Positions 1-11,636 of a stretch of DNA of 64,000 nucleotides are shown here, one piece after another. Numbering within the stretch: position 1 is the first letter of the stretch; the number at the start of each line of letters is the position of its first letter. The position numbers and the translations under genes were made by a program. The stretch is taken from positions 124,001 through 188,000 of the forward strand of contig BPQB01000007.1 of the NCBI GenBank assembly GCA_019973155.2, in the 5' to 3' direction. Source of the DNA: Phanerochaete sordida (taxonomy: Eukaryota; Basidiomycota; Agaricomycetes; Polyporales; Phanerochaetaceae). A model generated the notes under the pieces. It saw only the letters and a program-made list of their open reading frames with translations. It did not search any database and was not told where the DNA came from.

Positions 1-1156
1 GGGGACGTAGTACGAGCCATGGTATTCCCTGACTGCATATTCTGGTTAGGATGGCGATCTATTGCATATCCTGCTGTATGACTTACTTTGTTCAACCGTC
101 AACTCCCTCAACGCTTTCATGAGACCTCCCGTTTCGCTGCGGTATGCACTCCCGGACGGGAAGGACAGCTGCTGCATTCTGCGCATTGCTTGAGTTATTA
201 TCGAATATATACGGATATATACACGTACCGCAGTGCCATGAGATCGCCTGACGTGTTCTCCCGGCCTTGCATCTCACTGTAGACCACACCAGAATCTTCG
301 CCCTTGCCATTTACATGATGAACCTGATCTAACGTCTGAGCATCGACAACGTAGATTGGATGTCTGCTCATACCTCCGTGACGAAACCAGCCTTGGTGAG
401 GGTGGGATACAGGATGTGGTCTACGTATATGGGCAGGAGCTGCAGGAAGCCCTGTTCTCCCGCGGTTGACACCGTGTATGCAGTGTGGTCGGTGTCTGTC
501 CAGGCATTGGTGCCATTTGAGAAGCCACGGTTGGCTAGATGGTCGATAATGCCCTTGTAGGGATACTTCTCCGACCCCATGAACACAAGACTATACGCCA
601 CCTTTATTACTAAGTCACGCATGATATGAAATGGATACTCACTGCTCCAGCGTATGCGGACAGCCGCTGTCGTTGAAGACTACGAACGTTCGACTGGTCA
701 ACGAATTGACCATAGACAGATACAGTAAACCTACTCTCTGTGCCAATGACGAAGTATCCGTGTACGATGGGAGCTGCGCTTTCGAGTTAATAACTTGGAA
801 CCCATCACCAATGACCCAAGCAGCGGCAAAGCAATCCGTGGCGTACCATTGTAGTCTAGATGTACGACGCTCAGGCCGGTCACCCTGCTCTTCCACTTCG
901 AGACCAGGATGTCGGCGTAGTCCAGCTTAGCCCGCGTGACAAGGTCAAAGTTGCCATAGGTGTTGGTTCCGTTGGCGGCGGTCATACTAAAGATAGGGCG
1001 AGTGCTATGATACTTTCGTGCGAGCGACACGGAGTGGGGGTTTCCGAGGAGTGCGAGATCAGTGCGTGCCAGTCGATTGAGCGGGGTGTGAGTGTGGGTC
1101 CGGGGCGAGAGCAGTGTCGGAGAGCGCAGGGAGAGTCTGGAGGAGCGAGACAGCAT
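1..1156 (-). CDS. M16-family zinc metalloprotease, C05D11.1/SDD3-like (5' part; cut by window edge)
   Basis: Insulinase-type metallopeptidase; only the N-terminal part is present and the gene runs off the left edge. Exons that join in frame on the minus strand are 847-1156 (or from 985), 735-773, 643-679, 374-590, 229-323, 87-178 and 1-32, all with GT-AG introns. The joined protein reads RVTGLSVVHLDYNAP, then HGYFVIGTEIFNDSGCPHTL followed by EHLVFMGSEKYPYKG, then VVYSEMQGRENTSG and IREYHGSYYVP. HTLEH is the inverted zinc motif HxxEH: the two His bind zinc and the Glu is the catalytic base. The order of blocks fits the C05D11.1 / yeast YOL098C subgroup of large M16 peptidases. Two in-frame ATGs, at 1156 and 985, differ by a 57-residue Arg/Ser-rich leader that looks like a mitochondrial presequence. 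The gene is divergent from the prephenate dehydratase gene, with 253 bp between start codons. Confidence 0.88.
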
Positions 1157-1348
1157 CCGGCAGCAAGTGGCGAGAGGTTTGTGTGAGCGAAGCCTGGAGC
1201 GAGGAGCCTGAGGGCTGAATATGCCCGCACCTGAGCTGGAGGCTGCAGCGGAACGTCGAGGTCAAAGAGGCGAGAGCGCCGGTAATTTCTGAGACGCGCA
1301 ACGCGTGTCGGGCGTCTATTCTATTATTCCCTTGACTCCGAGCGTCGT

Positions 1349-1357
1349 ACATATAAG
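1349..1357 (+). promoter_or_regulatory. Candidate TATA element of the prephenate dehydratase gene
   Basis: ACATATAAG lies about 53 bp before the ATG at 1410, a usual distance for a fungal TATA-like element. Found by eye only. Confidence 0.3.
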
Positions 1358-1409
1358 AATGCATCGGACGTCTTGCCCAGAGTAATTCACCCGCAGAGCC
1401 CCCGCGACC

Positions 1410-2607
1410 ATGTCAGAAGAGCACACACTTCCAAAGGTCGTCTGCCTGGGCCCTCTTGGTACGTACTCCCACCAGGTTCGTAGCCGCAAGCCGTGTCAGA
1501 CGACGTGCTCACACAGCGCTTCTCAGGCCGGTTATGAGCAGTTTGGAGACAATGTCGAGTACATCGAGAGAAGCTCCATCCGAGGTCAGCTTGACCCTAC
1601 AGCCCCTTCATGACTGTCTAAGCTCAGCCCGTTTTAGCCGTGCTCGACGCCGTGTCTTCCGAGATACCGTTCGGTTTGTTGCCGCAAGAGAACACCATCT
1701 TCGGAGCCGTCATAGAAGGCTACGATGCCTTGCGAAGCCCTGCCGTCGGGAGCTCCGTCTTTGTTAGAGGCGAGGTCGTGCTGCCGGTCCAGCACTGCTT
1801 GATCGCGCGCAAAGGCGTCCAGTTCGAGCAGATCGAACGTATAATAAGCCACGAACAGGTAACGTACACACGCCCGTGGAGTATATGCATCGATGTCTCA
1901 TGGACTACCCAGGCGCTGGGACAGTGTACCGGTTTCATCGCGAAGCATTTCCCCAATGTGACGCTCGAGAAGAAACCCTCGACAGCAGCCGCGGCGCGCA
2001 CCCTGCTCGAGGACGACGAGATGAGCCTTCGTAGCGCAGCAATCTGCTCATCCCTGTGCGCCAAGATTTTTGACGGCTTAGAAGTCCTTCAACGAAGCGT
2101 GCAAGATACCAACAGTAAGTTGCCGTTCTTCTCCCGCGATGCCGTGCCCTTATGCAGCGGATAGTCAACTATACCCGCTTCTACGTCCTCGCATACACCA
2201 TCGACGCACGGCCGCCCGTTGTCCGTAGAGTTCCGCAACTGCGGCGTGCACTCGTCCGAATTACCCTTCCTCCCGCCCAACACACGGAGCAGCCGGCCGT
2301 ATCGGACGGGGAGGACGACGAGCCGACGACGCCCAAGCCGGCGCACAGCCGCTCGCTGCACCTCATCATGGGGACGCTCCTCACGACCTTCGGCGTGCCT
2401 GTCATCCGGATCGACCGCAGACCATCTGCGTCTGGGTGTCCCTTTGAGGATACGTACTTTATCGAGCTCGAGGATTTCGGGACCCCAGTCGAGCCGCCTG
2501 TGACTGGAAACTCGCCAGCAGACGAGGCGTGGTTGAAGAAGGTCCGGAATGGAGTCGCAAAGGTCAACGCAGTCGGGGGACTCGCAGACGTAATTGGCGT
2601 TTGGTAG
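1410..2607 (+). CDS. PHA2: Prephenate dehydratase
   Basis: Converts prephenate to phenylpyruvate in phenylalanine synthesis. Five exons join in frame: 1410-1475, 1527-1584, 1638-1858, 1913-2114 and 2165-2607, giving 329 residues. The protein opens with CLGPLGTYSHQAGYEQFG, the N-terminal signature of the PDT domain. It continues with PFGLLPQENTIFGAVIEGYD (the family PxEN block), RIISHEQALGQC, and near residue 185 the NYTRFYVLAY block that carries the conserved Thr-Arg-Phe of the active site. The C-terminal part (SLHLIMGTLLTTFGVPVIRI onward) is the ACT-like regulatory domain that binds phenylalanine in this family. An acidic, proline-containing linker around codons 220-240 separates the two. 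Length and domain order match fungal PHA2 enzymes. The first intron is 51 nt and in frame, so reading through it would not break the frame; the domain continuity argues that it is removed. Confidence 0.92.
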
Positions 2608-2817
2608 CGTGTCTCGATTACAAAGTGTGTAGCTTCTATCGTATCACCCTGTCTTTTTGTTTTTGTATCAAGTAGTTGCTACCAGAGGTACGGCATGAAT
2701 CACGCGGATATGTAGACGTACTACATCCGAGCTCGCGAAAGGTTGCATAGGCTGCCGCACAGTAGCTGCGCCGGTCGCATTAGGGATCTCGAGCACGGTT
2801 AGGACTGGCGTATTCAC

Positions 2818-4987
2818 TCAAGTCTGCCCGTCCAAGGTTTGCAGGACCAGAGAATGCGCTTTCTCCGACCGGGGCGCAATGCTGCAGCGGAACGATTTAG
2901 GGTGGCTGTGTGGACGTGAGCATGGATCGGGGGAGGACTGCACCGGAGCCTCACCTCAACAAAGTAGACGTAAACTCGGTATCAGGTTCGATATCATGAC
3001 CGCGCTCGTCCTTCGCCTTTGATATATTGTACACAGCCAGGGTCGTGGCGATTGTGATCCAGATCGTTTCGAATGCCAAGGTGCGGCCGGGGCACGCGCT
3101 GCAGGACGGTTTGAGGGCGTGCGGACAGACGTTCGCTGATATCCCTCTCACCGTCTGCCGAAGCCAAACGCTGCGTTGGGCAGCTCGTTGATGTTTAGTG
3201 CCGCGTTCTGCACTTCGTCGAGGAAACGGTCAGGATTGAACCGCAGTGGCTCTGGATACATCTTCTCGTCGTGGAGAATCGCCCTAACGGCCACCTCAGA
3301 GTCAAAATGCATGACATGGAGGCTGACACGTACCAGACATTGGGTACTATGGTCGTACCCTTGGGGATACGATGGCCCTGGTACTCGTCATCCTCCGCGA
3401 CCTGGCGTGCAAGGCCGAGAGGAGTCACTGTCATGTCGGCGGCCAACGAGATCAGCCCTCTATCTGCGCGCTGAGCGGCGGACACGTACCAGGATTCCAC
3501 CGCAAGCACTCCCATACGATGCAGTCGATATATGGAAGATCTTCCCTGTCCTCGAAGCTAGGGAGCCTGCCCGATCCGACTACTTTGTCGATCTCCTGCT
3601 GCGCCTTGGTCTGTATTTCAGGATATACCTGAACGGCGAGGAAGAAGGACAGAATAGCGGAGACGGTCTACAAAGGAGGCATCGATTGAGCAGGTTGCTG
3701 AAGCTCTGCCTCGAAAACATACTGTGTCAGCCCCAGCTAGTGTCCAGCAGTCATCAGTACCTCAATTCATGAAAGAGAGATTATGTCTTACCTGCATATG
3801 CGATGGCTGCGACGTCTTTGATTAGCTGCTCTTCTTCGGAGGAAATACCACCGCCAGAAGCAAAGGCATGCTCCAGCTGATCTGTTACGAAGCACGATAC
3901 TGCTTTACCCGCCGCCTGATGGTAACAAGAAATGCGTAGTTGAGTATATGTATACATTACACAGAAGCTACGGAAATCACAGGACGCACCATATCTTGTT
4001 TTACCTTCTTAAATGGAAGGTTGACCATCATCTGCGTGACCTCACGCCACTCCAGAGCCTGCCTCTTGAAAGCCGCTCCGGGAAACCATGATGGAATATA
4101 TTTCACTGGTGAATCTGGGTCAAGGCTTGCCGTAGAGGTCGGATGGGTCGACTTACAAAGGTGAATATAGTCGACCATGTATGTCCCGAATATGCCTGCT
4201 TGAGCCAGACCAGAGAGCGCCTTGTCGGCGATGTTGACGTACATGTCACCTTCCGGTGCTATTTGGTGACCGTACGAAAGCATCATGACAATAGCGATGG
4301 AGCTCCTAGAAGCGAGGTTAATGGGCGCAGGACGGTGTGGTAGCCAGGGAGTGTGCGTACCGTCTGACGTGGTGGAAGAGTTCGTCCGGGTCTTTCATCA
4401 GGTTACGGAGGAGCGCATGGGCTTCACGGAGCATGATCGCCTTGAATTTCGGGAGATTATTTGCGTTGAAGTGTTGTTGGAACAGGGCGCGGTGCTTGCG
4501 CCACCACGGTGTGTAGGGCATGGACGAGAAAAGCCAGTCCCATCCCATGCTGTCGGCAGCCAGGTAAGCAAGGCGACGGCAAGCTAGGCCCGGTACGAAC
4601 GCACAGCTCATTGACCATGACGTTGGGCGGCCGCGATGAGTATCTCGCGCTCCGTTTCTCGAAGAGGTCGTTGACGGCCTCGGCGGTGTTTAGGACCAAG
4701 ATCGAGTTTCCCCAAACGTGTACGTAGATAAGATCGCCTGCGTAAGGAAGTACTTAGTTTCGCACTGAGCTGACCGAAGCTCGAAACGAACCGTAGATTT
4801 TCTTCCATTGGGCGTAGGTCAGCCACTGATATTCTCTCGGCAGGCCAACGGACCCAAACCATGTTGCCTTGGGGCCAGGTGGCAGCGGCAGCCGGCGGTC
4901 AGCGCGACGGTAGAGTCGCACCACCAAAGCACCCAGAGTCACGGCCAGAAGTGCAATGACAAGCGGCCGAAGGACTTCAAGCGGCAT
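2818..4987 (-). CDS. Cytochrome P450 monooxygenase, copy A
   Basis: Haem-thiolate monooxygenase, probably anchored in the ER. The first exon is 4792-4987 and encodes a hydrophobic N-terminal helix followed by the proline hinge LPLPPGPKATWFGSVGLPRE. Later exons give the ExxR helix (CIVWECLRWNP, near 3520), TPLGLARQV, the PERF-like segment EPLRFNPDRF, and the haem loop FGFGRR joined across an intron to ACPGR. The last exon begins after an acceptor near 2930 and reads HPKSFRCSIAPRSEKAHS to a stop at 2818-2820; without that splice the reading stops just after TLLR. Exon borders and exon 1 length (196 nt) match copy B at 11637-13813, which it resembles closely throughout. By N-terminal and hinge sequence it falls among basidiomycete P450s often labelled O-methylsterigmatocystin oxidoreductase-like; the substrate cannot be read from sequence. 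Confidence 0.92.
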
Positions 4988-6548
4988 GGGTGAGCACAGA
5001 ACAGAATCGAGGGGTCTGTCGGCTTAAGTGAAGCTGGGACGAAGTAGATATAAATACCCATGGCTATCTCTTCGGATCCTCCTGCGTATAGATCTAACGC
5101 AAAAATCCTCGGAGCTCACCTAGAGTAGAATATGGCCTGCATGGTGCTTTACAGCACATCCGGGACAAATGTCAGCGCGAACACGCAACCAGGAGGAGGC
5201 AGACATGGTGTGCGACGCTAGAGCAGGTCATCAGATGGCGCCGACGCTCCCGTGAGCGGTGCTATGTCGTAAGGCTGCAATGTCTAGCAGGAAGAGGTGC
5301 GGAGATAGCTCGTTAAGAGGGCAGCTGCGGCTCGATGCACAACGCCTGTAGCAGAGAAATGCAGAGCGCGCGAGAACGGAATTCTCGGCTATCCAGGGCT
5401 TCGAAAAGGATGAGGCTGCATAGACAGACTAGTGTTTAGCATTCCGCGCCCAGTCTGTTGTGTCATGCGCAGCAGGTATGCGCCACTAAAATTCGTGAAC
5501 GATCCTAGGACTGGCGCGGCCATGATCAAAGCTTTCGTCAGGTTGACGTCAAGCAATCGTGAGCACAACATAGAAGAGCTCTGGCTAGGACCCACAGGTC
5601 TGAGCAGGCCGTGCCTCAGATGCGGTCCAAATGGCAAGCAAACCACCCAGCGCCGGGCAGTTGGGTGGCTCTAATGCTTAGGATCGTGAGAACTTCGGCG
5701 TGGTGGCAACAATGAACACACAACGCACCGCGGACCCGCGATGGGCGGTGTACTGTGTACATCATTGGGATCTTTTGGCCGTGAGCAGATCCGACGTGAC
5801 CCTGCGCGCATGTAAGAAGGTGCTGGGCGCATCAGATTATTGATCTTGCGCTGGCAATCAGCGTGGATCCTGAAGACAAGCCACGCGCCAAGTTGTGCTA
5901 TGGTAAGTAGTGCCTGAGTATGAGAAGTACGCTTCAGTGGAATTGCACAGTGTAGGATAGATCACGGCGCACCGATGTGGGACCGAAGATGTCTATCTGA
6001 GCAGTGCAGAGCTCGTATATCACATGTGAGAGCTGACATACCGTTCTGACTGTCCGATAAGCACTTCTCGGGGCGTGTCCGCACAAGTAGTTCGGTGGCT
6101 GCAACACAGCTAATTGATCGGTCAACGCAGCCCTATCGTCTCTGTCGCAGTAACAGATAGCTATGACTCAATGGCGTTGCCGGCGCAAAATTGCCGTTGG
6201 CTGCAGGTAGCAAGCAGGTAGCTGGTCGGACGCTTCCCACTACTCGCACATGCAGATGTCATCTGTCTGTCTGCGCAGCATGCGAATGGCGTGGGACAGT
6301 CCGCGATCTGGTCAGTAATTTCGCAGTGCAAAACAGCAAAGGCGCTTTTTGTGACAGTATTCAAGACAAATTGGGGGCTCAGAAGTCGAGTTCGAGAAAG
6401 ATAGTGATGGTAGTGGTCGAGGATGTGCAGCGACTGCAGCACTTGCCATATGCGACCGCTGCACGGCGAGTTCCGTGATGGGACAGACCGGGAATCTGGC
6501 GCCCGGCAACCTCGAGTGCTTGCCGGCGGCGTGCTTCGGTCGACGACC
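4988..6548. other. Intergenic region, no gene recognised
   Basis: 1.56 kb between P450 copy A and the orphan gene at 6549. Only short open frames are present. The longest coherent one (minus, 5389-5646) matches no family I know and has no convincing splice partners. No tRNA or repeat was seen. It should hold the promoters of both flanking genes, which point away from each other. Confidence 0.5.
5047..5056 (-). promoter_or_regulatory. Candidate TATA element of P450 copy A
   Basis: On the minus strand the site reads TATTTATATC, about 60 bp upstream of the ATG at 4987. Found by eye only. Confidence 0.3.
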
Positions 6549-7181
6549 ATGTCCAGCTCTACAGACCTCAAGCAGCTCTTGGGCAACGCGCCCAGCTCAG
6601 AAGCCATCACCGCCTACCTGGCCCATCTTCGCTCTCTCGTGCCAGACGCCTCCACAACTCCAGAGGTCAAGGCATACCCCGACGCAGTCTACTTCAACTA
6701 CTTTCCCCTCGGCCTCAGTCTCCTCTTCAAGCCTGTCAACGGCTACAAGCCCAAGACGGGCCTCGCACGCGCTGAGCTCAAGGACACCGACCTTGTTCTC
6801 GACGGCATAGACATCTACAACGTGCCGCCGCCAAAACCAGGCGCTACGCCCCGACACAAGTCGGCGTACTCGACATATCCCGTCGAGTCTTTCTCAATAC
6901 CCCTGGTGCAGATACCGGACAAGTCGCGCCATGATCACATCGAGGTCAAGCCAACCACGTCTGGCAAAGACTTCGTCTCTGCCATGGGCGAGCCGGACAG
7001 GAAGGGCGGCGGCGCTGGGCCGTCGTCTGGGTCGATTGGGATATGGTGCGAGTGGGCGAAGGACGGTGTGATGGTCGAGTTTGGTGGGGATGAGAGCCGG
7101 GGTCCGCAGGCATGGGAGAAGGGCAAGGATGCAGTTTGGAAGGTCATCAGCATCTTCCCGCCATCGTCTCAAGGCCCGTAG
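6549..7181 (+). CDS. Conserved hypothetical protein, 210 residues
   Basis: Single-exon reading frame of 210 residues. I choose the ATG at 6549 because upstream in-frame codons are Arg/Cys-rich and unlike the rest, while the sequence from MSSSTDLKQLLGNAPSS on is well behaved, with GC-rich third positions. No domain is recognised. The first ~60 residues look helical. A middle block (YPDAVYFNYFPLGLSLLFKP) is hydrophobic and aromatic. Then comes a Pro/Ser/Lys-rich segment, and the C-terminal part GIWCEWAKDGVMVEFGGDES ends with AVWKVISIFPP. There is no signal peptide or clear membrane helix. The 3' end faces the minus-strand gene ending at 7296, so the two are convergent with 114 bp between them. 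Confidence 0.7.
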   Translation: MSSSTDLKQLLGNAPSSEAITAYLAHLRSLVPDASTTPEVKAYPDAVYFNYFPLGLSLLFKPVNGYKPKTGLARAELKDTDLVLDGIDIYNVPPPKPGATPRHKSAYSTYPVESFSIPLVQIPDKSRHDHIEVKPTTSGKDFVSAMGEPDRKGGGAGPSSGSIGIWCEWAKDGVMVEFGGDESRGPQAWEKGKDAVWKVISIFPPSSQGP

Positions 7182-7295
7182 CCCCGCGTAGCCACAAAGC
7201 GTAAGTCTCTTATATTCGTTCGTCCATGGTCTGGGAAGCACAGTCCACCACAACTTACACACAGGTTATGCCAAGATCTGTACATTACTGCCCGC

Positions 7296-8026
7296 TTAAA
7301 TGGGACCCTCTGCAATGACAATCGCGTTCAGTACCGCACCAAGCGAACACGAGCAGCGCCCACTTACGATACTCGTACACGAGGCGTGCCTTGATTTCCT
7401 GCCCCTCAGGGCCAATGAAGTATACGTGGCGAGTATACTTTCGCTCCCCCTCGATGTCTTGGATGCCCCACGTCTATCGATCTGTCAGCACCACGCAACG
7501 GACGGCCTGCCCCAGCACGCACCATCTCGGCGATCCAGGTCCTCCCGCTCTTCGGCGTGTCGCTATGCCCAGATGTGTGGATCACGCCGTGCTCCTTCAC
7601 GTCCTCCGGCCAGTCCTCCTTGAGGTAGTCCCGGTCGAGCTCGTCCAGCTTCGCGCGTCTGGTCTTGGTCACGATGGGACCGTAGACCTTGTCGTCGACC
7701 TCTCTCTCCGACCAGTCCAGCGTGCGCGTCTCGGTAGAGCTGCCGACGCCGCCGCTGAGCACCTGGTCGACCGTGATGAGCTCAACGCCGTCCTCCGTGC
7801 GGTGGTTGATCGTGAGATACAGCGTGGCGTTCCGGATGATCGTTCGCGTCATCCAGCTCACGCCCTGCAGACGAAGGATCTCGTCCGTGTCGTCGCTCTG
7901 GGCCTTGTTCTGGTAGACATGCATCGGACGTGGGGTGAGCGGGACGTTCGTCATAGCGAGGGCATGCCATACCTGGTAGTACTTTCCGCTGATGTTCAGC
8001 GTGGTCATCTCAGCTGGCACGGCCAT
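7296..8026 (-). CDS. Conserved fungal protein with calycin/lipocalin-like fold signature
   Basis: Three exons. The first runs from the ATG at 8026 to an intron donor near 7525 after RTWIAEM. The second gives TWGIQDIEGERKYTRHVYFI and EIKARLVYEYQ. The third is tiny (GPI then stop at 7296-7298). The N-terminus NISGKYYQV followed by SDDTDEILRLQGVSWMTRTI is typical of a fungal family built around a DDTDEIL-LQGV motif, with alternating beta-strand-like segments resembling calycin/lipocalin barrels. That fold assignment is my inference and no enzymatic role is known to me. A second Met seven codons in is an alternative start. There is no signal peptide, so it is probably cytosolic. A TATA-like TATATAA sits about 80 bp upstream (8106-8112). 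Confidence 0.8.
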
Positions 8027-8443
8027 GTTGTTCTATGTATGCGCAGCAGGGGAGTGGTACAACGAGAGAGACAGGTGAGACCGGACTACGGTGATAGCTA
8101 GGTGGTTATATAGACAGCCGAGCGTCAGAGCGCGTTCAGCTCGAGGCGACCCCTAGCTCACGCTATCATGATTGAACGTGAATTGCGCGTACAGGACTCC
8201 TCCCGGGTGCAGACAACGTCCTGTGCGCGAAATCATGCGTTGCCTGGGACTGTGACTCGTGAAATGGTCGTCAATGCCATCTCCGAGTGTGGAAAGTGGT
8301 CCACGCGGAACGGCGATGCGTAGCCTTGCGTCGCAGGCACCTGCCATGCGACCAGGTCCCCTCACCATCACCAGCTTTTCGCCCCGCCCCCATGTCCAGT
8401 TGACCGCCAACCACGCTCCTTAATTCCCTGCTCGTCGTATCTT
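8027..8443. other. Divergent promoter region
   Basis: 417 bp between two divergent start codons (8026 minus, 8444 plus). It contains a TATA-like element for the minus gene (TATATAA at 8106-8112 on that strand). No gene is seen. Confidence 0.5.
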
Positions 8444-10554
8444 ATGGACGGTGGCCTGCTGTCTCGTGCGAGCTCGTCGCGCGCAGGGCATCACCTCGAG
8501 GACAACACGCCCACCTCATCCGTCCCGTGTCTAGAACGGAAACAGCATTCCCAGGAAACCTACGAGCTTTTTGATTATAATGCTAAGGAATCTGGCAGCC
8601 CTCAGCTGCAGCAGCGAAGGAGGAATCTAAGCACGAGACTCGGGAGGTGGTTGGAGAGTCATGCCAAGGTGCGCAAGGTGTGGCTCTACTTCCGAGGTCC
8701 GAGACCAAAGGAGGACCTCACAGGTGAGCACATCACCGCCTATCGCCCGTCTTCAAACCTTACACGAGCCTGTACAGACCCTACACCCTTTCTGAACCTT
8801 ACTCTCCACTGGGGGCGCCGTTCGCGCACGGTCGCACTAGAACCGGCCCTCACACGAGCAACACGCCGCTTCACCTCACCCTGGCTGTTCGCCCTCCTGG
8901 CCGCAGGCTACATCATCGGCCTGGCCTTCCTTTCGCGCGCACAGTCGTTTCTCACCCCGGCGGATTCCTTCGTCGACTGCACGGCAACATACTGGGCGGC
9001 CGACGCCGGCTGCGGTCTCAACGGGACTCTGTGCGGCGCGCCCGACAACTCGACGTTCGACTTCCGCTGCCCGGCGCAGTGCAAGTCCGTCATACTTCAG
9101 AATCCGCGTACCATAGGCAATGTGCAGGTTGACTACGTCCCTCTCATCGTCGGAGGTGGCGATGATCAGCACACGTACCGCGGAGACAGCTTTATATGTG
9201 CTGCTGCCGTTCAAGCGTGAGCACATTTTGACAGACCTCTGTGCATAAAGCTCACGCGTGAATAGTGGAATGTTTGATGACGCTAAAGGCGGTTGCGCGA
9301 CCCTCGACTTGTTCGGAAGCTTTACAGACTTCCTGCCATTCAGCGCGCACGGCCTGACGTCCATCGGCTTCCCATCCTCGTTCCCGCTCTCCTTCCGCTT
9401 CCAACACAGCGCGACCCTGAAGTCGTGTTCCGACCTGCGCAACCCTGCACTGGCGTTCAACATCCTGGTGACTGCCCTGCTCTTCCTCGTCCTGCGCCCA
9501 AAGCCTATCGTGACGTTCTGGTGTCTCGTCTGCATCGGCTTCTGGCACGTCACGCTCTTTTCTCAGCCGCGCGCGACCCCGCCGCCGCTCGACGACGCGT
9601 TCGCGAGCTTCCTGCCCGCGCTCTTCGTCGCCTACGCCTTCTGGCGCGTCGCCTGGCGGTTCACGCTCCCTGCCTTCCGCGCGGCGCCGATCGAGGCCTC
9701 GGTGTGGTACCTGGCGAGCTTCTGGCCCGGCGTCCTGACGAACATCACCATGGACAAGGTCCCCATCGACCGCCTCGTCGCGTCCGACATCGCCGCGCGC
9801 CCCGGCGCGCTGACCGCGCTCATCATCATCGTCGTCATCGTGCTCGCCATCGTCGTGAACCAGGCGCGCGTCATCCGCAAGACGGGCTGGCTCCCGCACT
9901 ACCTCGCGTGGTACGTCGCCGGCGCGCTCGCGATCGTCGTGCTCTCGCAGCTCCCCGGGCTCCAGTTCCGCCTGCACCACTACGTCATGGCGATTGCGCT
10001 CATGCCCGGCACTGCGTTCCCCACGCGCCTGTCCGCGATCTACCAGGGCTTCCTCCTCGGCCTCTTCCTGAACGGCGTCGCCGCCTTCGGCTTCGACTCG
10101 ATCCTGCAGACGGCCGCCGACGTGAGTGCTTGTCGTGCGCGTGTAACGTCTTCTCCGCTGACGCGGCCCTGCAGCTTCGGCGCGACGCCCCCATGGGCTC
10201 TGCGTTGCCGGCCTTTGCCACGAATTCGACAAACTTTGACGCGTCTGTGCCCTGGGCGAACCAGACGATCTTCTGGACCCCGATCACGGACACCGACGAC
10301 TGGGACGGTTTCGCCCTTCTCGTCGACGACGTCGAGCGATACGTGGGCACCGCACTCAACTATTCCCTTGCAGCACTCCAGCAGAATATCCCCCACTTCT
10401 TCCGCCTCGCGGTGAGCACAGCGTTTGTGCAGATCGCGTCCCTGACTGACGTCTGGTCTAGTATACGAGCGGCGGCTCGCCCGGCGATTTCACCATGCCG
10501 GCCACGCTCTGGCCCAATGGAACCTGGGTTGACCCTCTTCCGGGAGCAACCTAA
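8444..10554 (+). CDS. LCCL domain-containing multi-spanning membrane protein
   Basis: Five exons join in frame (8444-8723, 8778-9216, 9266-10121, 10175-10411, 10462-10554), giving 634 residues. The first ~130 residues are hydrophilic and probably cytosolic. A transmembrane helix follows (SPWLFALLAAGYIIGLAFLS), then an extracytoplasmic LCCL domain with its Cys pattern: DCTATYWAADAGCGLNGTLC, then FRCPAQC and NPRTIGNVQVDYVP. The C-terminal half has about seven further hydrophobic helices (for example NILVTALLFLVLRPKPIVTF and ALTALIIIVVIVLAIVVNQ). It ends in a glycosylatable tail with NSTN, NQT, NYS and NGT sequons. LCCL plus seven helices is a known fungal architecture of unknown function; I infer an endomembrane or plasma-membrane location. 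GC content is very high in exon 3, which produces long spurious frames on both strands. Confidence 0.9.
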
Positions 10555-11636
10555 TGCTCTCGGAGACTACCCATTATCTCATTATTATCGTTATGTAAAG
10601 TTTGTACCCTTGACACGGACATTATACTCACGGGCATAGGTGCATCGCGTTTGAGCCCGAGCCCGAGCCCGAGGCGAGCATGCTTGGACGTTATGTATCG
10701 GTATTCTATCGCAGCACCGATGATCACTGCTCTCAACGTGCGTACAGCGTCTTCATCGTGCGGTGCTGCTGCTCGGGAACCGCTCAGGCTGCGCTTTAGC
10801 TCCAAAGCAGGGACACCTTCACTTTCCCTGCATGTACACGATGGAGCTAACGACCACGAGGACTTGAAGCACAGGTCTTTTCTGGTGCGCCGGCGGCATC
10901 TGAGCACTTCGGCGCACAGCGTGGGTCAGGGTAGGCCACCGCTGCCGCCGCGGATGTAATTGACTGGCTCCGAGGAGGCCGCCGACCCAGCTGCCTGAAC
11001 TTCGATCCCTGTCCAAGTCCCCGGTGGCGTTCTGTGGTCCCTCGGAGCTGGCGCACTGGCTCTCCCTTAGAAAAATGCTCCTCTAGCGATATGTGGCCGG
11101 TAGGGCCCGCGTTAAGTAAAGGTCGAGCTTTACCGTCTAACCGCCACGCTCACTGCTTTCCATGCTAGGAGAGACGTGGATTCCCGTTCGCGCTCAGCCT
11201 TCTCGTAAGCGCGGCAAATATGCCTGGAGGGTCAAATTCCGTGGCATCTAAGAACTCCGCTCCTCGTCTTCAGATACCGCAGCCCGATGCCTAAGCCGAG
11301 GATTTCGACGAGGTCTGGTCATCACCGCCCGCACCCCAAACCCCTGAGGCAGGGACATCGTCTGCTGAGCGCACAGCAGCGCCCTCAGCGCACGGAGATA
11401 GTACCTCCTACTGCAGCCATCCGTGAGGTCTCGCATCATCGCTCTGGTCAAGGCGACTGATTGCGCCGGCTTCGTATAGACCACATGCTCCGTCTGGAGG
11501 CTTTTTGCGCGGCCTCTTGGCTTGTTCGACCTCCCCACAGAATCTATATCCGCCTCCATTATTCGACAGCCCACGATTGCTATATGTAGCCTGGTCTGAC
11601 TGCACCCAGAGGCTCGTTCAGTCCCTCGTGTGTACG
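10555..11636. other. Intergenic region with short GAGCCC repeat
   Basis: 1.08 kb with no recognised gene. A small tandem repeat of GAGCCC lies at about 10651-10674. The segment includes the 3' flank of the LCCL gene and the promoter of P450 copy B. No tRNA or mobile element was seen. Confidence 0.5.

Noticed and set aside
3176..3772. Plus-strand 198-residue frame under P450 copy A
   Set aside because: Lies antisense to exons carrying the ExxR and haem-loop region; no family resemblance.
9252..10640. Long open frames on both strands (326 residues minus; 448 residues plus) inside the LCCL gene
   Set aside because: They are shadows of the GC-rich third exon: Arg- or Asp/Glu-rich, without motifs, while the LCCL frame carries the domain, membrane helices and splice joins.
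10651..10674. Tandem GAGCCC units as a functional repeat
   Set aside because: Only about four units and no associated feature; simple slippage is enough.
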